From: Arthrobacter sp. ok362 | GTDB lineage: Bacteria > Actinomycetota > Actinomycetes > Actinomycetales > Micrococcaceae | Length of the DNA: 64,000 nt | NCBI RefSeq assembly: GCF_900102785.1 | Contig: NZ_FNGC01000004.1 | Span: forward strand, 124,001-188,000 | Direction: 5' to 3' | In this document: one piece after another, positions 61,467-64,000 of the stretch | Position numbering within the stretch: position 1 is the first letter of the stretch | Layout: each line of letters starts with the position of its first letter | Made by a program: the position numbers and the translations under genes | Notes under the pieces: model-generated | Told to the model about the DNA's origin: nothing | Databases searched by the model: none | The model's input: only the letters and a program-made list of their open reading frames with translations

Positions 61467-62476
61467 CATCCGCTGCACGGCTTTTCTGCTCGGGACCAGC
61501 AGCCCGGCTGGCGTGCTCACGACCAACGCCGGGGTGGAGTCCATGACAGCCCAGTCCCCCCGGCATGTCCCTGGTTAGCGTCGACTCCGGCGGACACAAC
61601 ACGGCCGCCCTGATTACCGCCGATGCGACGCTGGGGCGGAATGGTCCGATGCAAACCTTCACTGCTCCTCACGCACCCGAATCACCGCAGGCAAGGGTTG
61701 GTCGACGAAGTCCTCGCCGTTGCATGCATGCATGCATGTCGAAGACATTTCTTGGGGTGTCTGACAGATGCGTTTCCCGGTGGAGCAGCTCCCCGTCCGT
61801 GCCCGCAACGGCTGGCGCCAGGCTCCCTGACGCGGTATTGCGGCGGGCACCATGTCCGGTGGCTGTCCGGCCTCCCATTCCCGGGCGTCCGGCGGCGCCG
61901 GCGCGATCGAGAGGGCAGCGGATATCCAACCCGTCGTGGCGAATGGGTCTGCGGGCAAGCGTTCCCGGGGATGTGCAGCGGGTGAAGAACCGGTCGATGG
62001 TTGATTCGCTGTTGGTACTGCCGCCACCTCTCCGCAGGGTCCATCCGCGACTGAGGAGGCATGAAACGACGTGACCGGGGCAAGTCAGCCTCCGTGTTGG
62101 CTTGTGAAGCGTGCGGGCTGCTGCCCCATCCCCAAAAGGCCCGTCTGACACTGGCCAATGTGTCTTTCATGTTGCCCATGGAGCGGGAGGTTCACGCCGC
62201 GGTTTGCATGCGACGGCGGCCCTGTGGCGGATCCGCACCGTTATCGCTGGCGGGCCAGTTGCGCAGGGAAAGCTGGCCCGCGGTGCCGCCGGTGTGAAAG
62301 CAGAAATTCACCTCATGCCGGGCAAAGTCGCGGGCGGAGCCGACTCTAGATTCCAGGGCCTCATCCTCGCGACGGTCGCCTCGTGGGCGCACCGGTGCTC
62401 CCCGGATCCGCTGCGACACGCGACACGGGTACCGCATCAGCGGGTCGGCCTGACAGCCCACTGAACTTCCGAACCT
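61467..62476. other. 1-kb region without a recognisable gene
   Basis: Several frames are open on both strands, as expected at this GC content, but none has a ribosome site with a recognisable protein. It contains a GCAT simple repeat. Probably decayed sequence. Confidence 0.45.
61721..61738. repeat. Simple tandem repeat (GCAT)4
   Basis: TGCATGCATGCATGCATG at 61721-61738; self-complementary, slippage-prone. Confidence 0.85.
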
Positions 62477-63934
62477 CTATCGGCCAGGTTTGAAAATGCG
62501 GTAGCTCCGTGTGCTCTGCGATGGGGTTTTCTGTCTTACCCGGCCCGCAGGCCGCCTGCGCGGGTTTTGGATACCGACGGCGGAAACGATGCCCCCGAGG
62601 ATGAGCAGCACCGCCGTCACGGTCACCATCCGGTGAAATCCGTCGAGCTCAAGTTTGCCGCCCACGACCAAGCCGACCAGCGCGATGCCGATCAGACCGG
62701 CAACCCTGCTGACGGCGTTATTCACTGCCGAGCCGATGCCGGCCTGCTGTTCCGAAACCGAACCGAGAATGGCGGCGGTCAGCGGTGCGACGGTCGCCGA
62801 GAGCCCGACTGCGAACAGGAGGATCCCAGGCATTAGCTGGGTCCAATAGTTGACCGGGATTTCGGCCGCGAGCATCAGGAGGTAGCCAACTCCGGCGAGA
62901 GCAGGTCCGAATGCCATGAACCACCTCGGCCCGAACCTCCCGGCCAGGGAGCCAAACCATGACGCCAGGAGGATGTTGACGATGCTGACGGGAAGCAACG
63001 CGAGTGCGGCAAGCGTCGCCGGAAACCCGGCAACCTGCTGCAGGAAAAGCACGATGATGAATCCCCCGATCGACAGAGCGGCGTAGACGAAGGCCGTAGC
63101 CACATTCCCGACGGCAAAGTTTCGGACCGAGAAAAGACTGAGTGGCAGGAGCGGCTGCTGCGCGGTCATTTCCCGCCAAATGAACCCGGCGAGGCACAGG
63201 ATGCCGAGAACGAAGGGCATCAGAATGGGCGGGCTCCCCCAGCCATAGTTGCCTTGTTCGATCAGCGCGTAGACCGGCCCCGCCAACCCGAGCACACAGA
63301 GCACAGCGCCCGGGTAGTCGATGCGCACCCCCTCCACGCGAACATCCTTGGCCCGCAGCACGGCTAACAGGTACAAGGTCACAGCAATGGGCAGGACGTT
63401 GATTCCGAAGACCCAACGCCAGCCCACCGAATCGACCAGCAACCCGCCGAGCAGGGGGCCCGCGATGAAAGCCACGGTTGTGCCGGCTGTCCACTGGCCG
63501 ATCGCCTTCGCCCGGGGGGCCTCGTCGAAGTTTGACGTGATCAGGGCCAGGGAGCTGGGCACCAGCAAGGCGCCCGCGACGCCTTGAAGCGCCCTCGCCA
63601 GGACCAGCACCTCCGCCGTGGGTGCCAGCGCACACATGACTGACGTCGCGCCGAACCCGATCAGCCCTGCCCGGAGAACCACAACGCGTCCGAGCAAATC
63701 AGAGAGCGAACCGGCAACCAGGATCAGGGAACCCAAGGTGATCAGGTAGGCGTCGACAACCCATTGCTGCGTCGTAAGTCCGCCGCCTAATTCGCGGGAA
63801 ATGGCCGGCAGCGCCACGTTGATGACGCTGCTGTCGAGAAACGACACGAAGGACGCGAGAATTGCGATCCAAAGCACGAGCCTCTGCGTACGCGCCGACG
63901 GTAGGGAACTCACCCTCCCAGTTAACACCCGCAC
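62477..63934 (-). CDS. MFS drug/H+ antiporter, DHA2 type
   Basis: 485 residues, about 14 membrane segments. F-L-D-S-S-V-I-N-V-A-L-P (first helix), L-S-D-L-L-G-R-V-V-V (motif A) and G-P-L-L-G-G-L-L-V (motif C) place it with EmrB/QacA exporters. The last 30 residues are Arg-rich and cytoplasmic. It is a different protein from the exporter at 55 kb. The start region (from the GTG or ATG at 63934) is not supported by a clear ribosome site. Confidence 0.9.
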   Translation of the reverse strand: MRVLTGRVSSLPSARTQRLVLWIAILASFVSFLDSSVINVALPAISRELGGGLTTQQWVVDAYLITLGSLILVAGSLSDLLGRVVVLRAGLIGFGATSVMCALAPTAEVLVLARALQGVAGALLVPSSLALITSNFDEAPRAKAIGQWTAGTTVAFIAGPLLGGLLVDSVGWRWVFGINVLPIAVTLYLLAVLRAKDVRVEGVRIDYPGAVLCVLGLAGPVYALIEQGNYGWGSPPILMPFVLGILCLAGFIWREMTAQQPLLPLSLFSVRNFAVGNVATAFVYAALSIGGFIIVLFLQQVAGFPATLAALALLPVSIVNILLASWFGSLAGRFGPRWFMAFGPALAGVGYLLMLAAEIPVNYWTQLMPGILLFAVGLSATVAPLTAAILGSVSEQQAGIGSAVNNAVSRVAGLIGIALVGLVVGGKLELDGFHRMVTVTAVLLILGGIVSAVGIQNPRRRPAGRVRQKTPSQSTRSYRIFKPGR

Positions 63935-64000
63935 CCGCGGTTGCCGGCCTCTCTCACTGAAGGCAGTACCAGCAACCGTCCCGTCGTCAGTGCAGGAGTC

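Noticed and set aside
61565..62297. Several open frames on both strands
   Set aside because: None contains a motif I recognise, none has a convincing ribosome site, and they overlap each other as expected for non-coding high-GC DNA.

Overview
The window is high-GC DNA from an actinobacterium, most likely a soil Micrococcaceae such as Arthrobacter or Pseudarthrobacter. This is inferred from base composition, frequent GTG starts, four-base ATGA/GTGA gene overlaps, a DUF4193 zinc-ribbon protein, a SigB/SigF-type sigma factor and many small actinobacterial membrane proteins. No rRNA, tRNA or CRISPR array was seen.

Layout. 1-1.7 kb: small unassigned genes. 1.8-12.7 kb: a heptose and glycosyltransferase cluster with two HldE-type kinase/nucleotidyltransferases, GmhA, GmhB, three GT9 heptosyltransferase-like proteins, two GT4-like glycosyltransferases and a short SDR. 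Six of these overlap by four bases and form one tightly coupled operon, with the SDR 64 bases behind. 12.6-14.7 kb: a stress sigma factor and an SRPBCC protein. 15-17.5 kb: a phosphatase, a lytic transglycosylase and the DUF4193 protein. 17.7-22.9 kb: a sulfonate-sulfur operon (ssuA, ssuB, ssuC, a TauD-like dioxygenase, an LLM monooxygenase). 23.5-28.5 kb: small regulators (two ArsR, TetR, PAS-ANTAR) with YCII and SRPBCC proteins. 28.7-32.2 kb: a polyphosphate kinase 2 followed by a frameshifted rifampicin-phosphotransferase/PEP-synthase-like gene. 32.3-34.9 kb: LysE exporter, VOC protein, RibD/DHFR-like reductase and truncated globin.

34.9-44.2 kb is accessory and partly decayed: carboxylesterase fragment, frameshifted rarA, two YjbR genes, two TetR genes, an aldo/keto reductase and a monooxygenase, enzyme remnants, a lipoprotein, and a TniB/MuB-like transposition ATPase whose middle is out of frame. 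44.6-53.9 kb is rich in envelope and stress proteins: a run of coupled tiny membrane proteins, a repeat protein, GlpF, BrkB, DUF3618, a holin-like protein, a PRC-barrel/DUF2382 protein and a MarR regulator. 54-64 kb carries hydrolases, two DHA2 drug exporters, a class II amidotransferase, a methyltransferase, and several truncated genes that mark rearrangement.

Two points stand out. First, a nearly complete nucleotide-heptose pathway sits in an organism that should lack LPS; no classical HldD epimerase is present. Second, a palindrome of the type TAAGCATGCTTA recurs in intergenic DNA at about 13.5, 13.75, 44.4 and 51.8-51.9 kb, before a sigma factor gene, an SRPBCC gene, small membrane genes and a divergent envelope-stress pair. 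A MarR gene lies next to the densest cluster, so a shared regulon is plausible. Both are inferences from the sequence alone.
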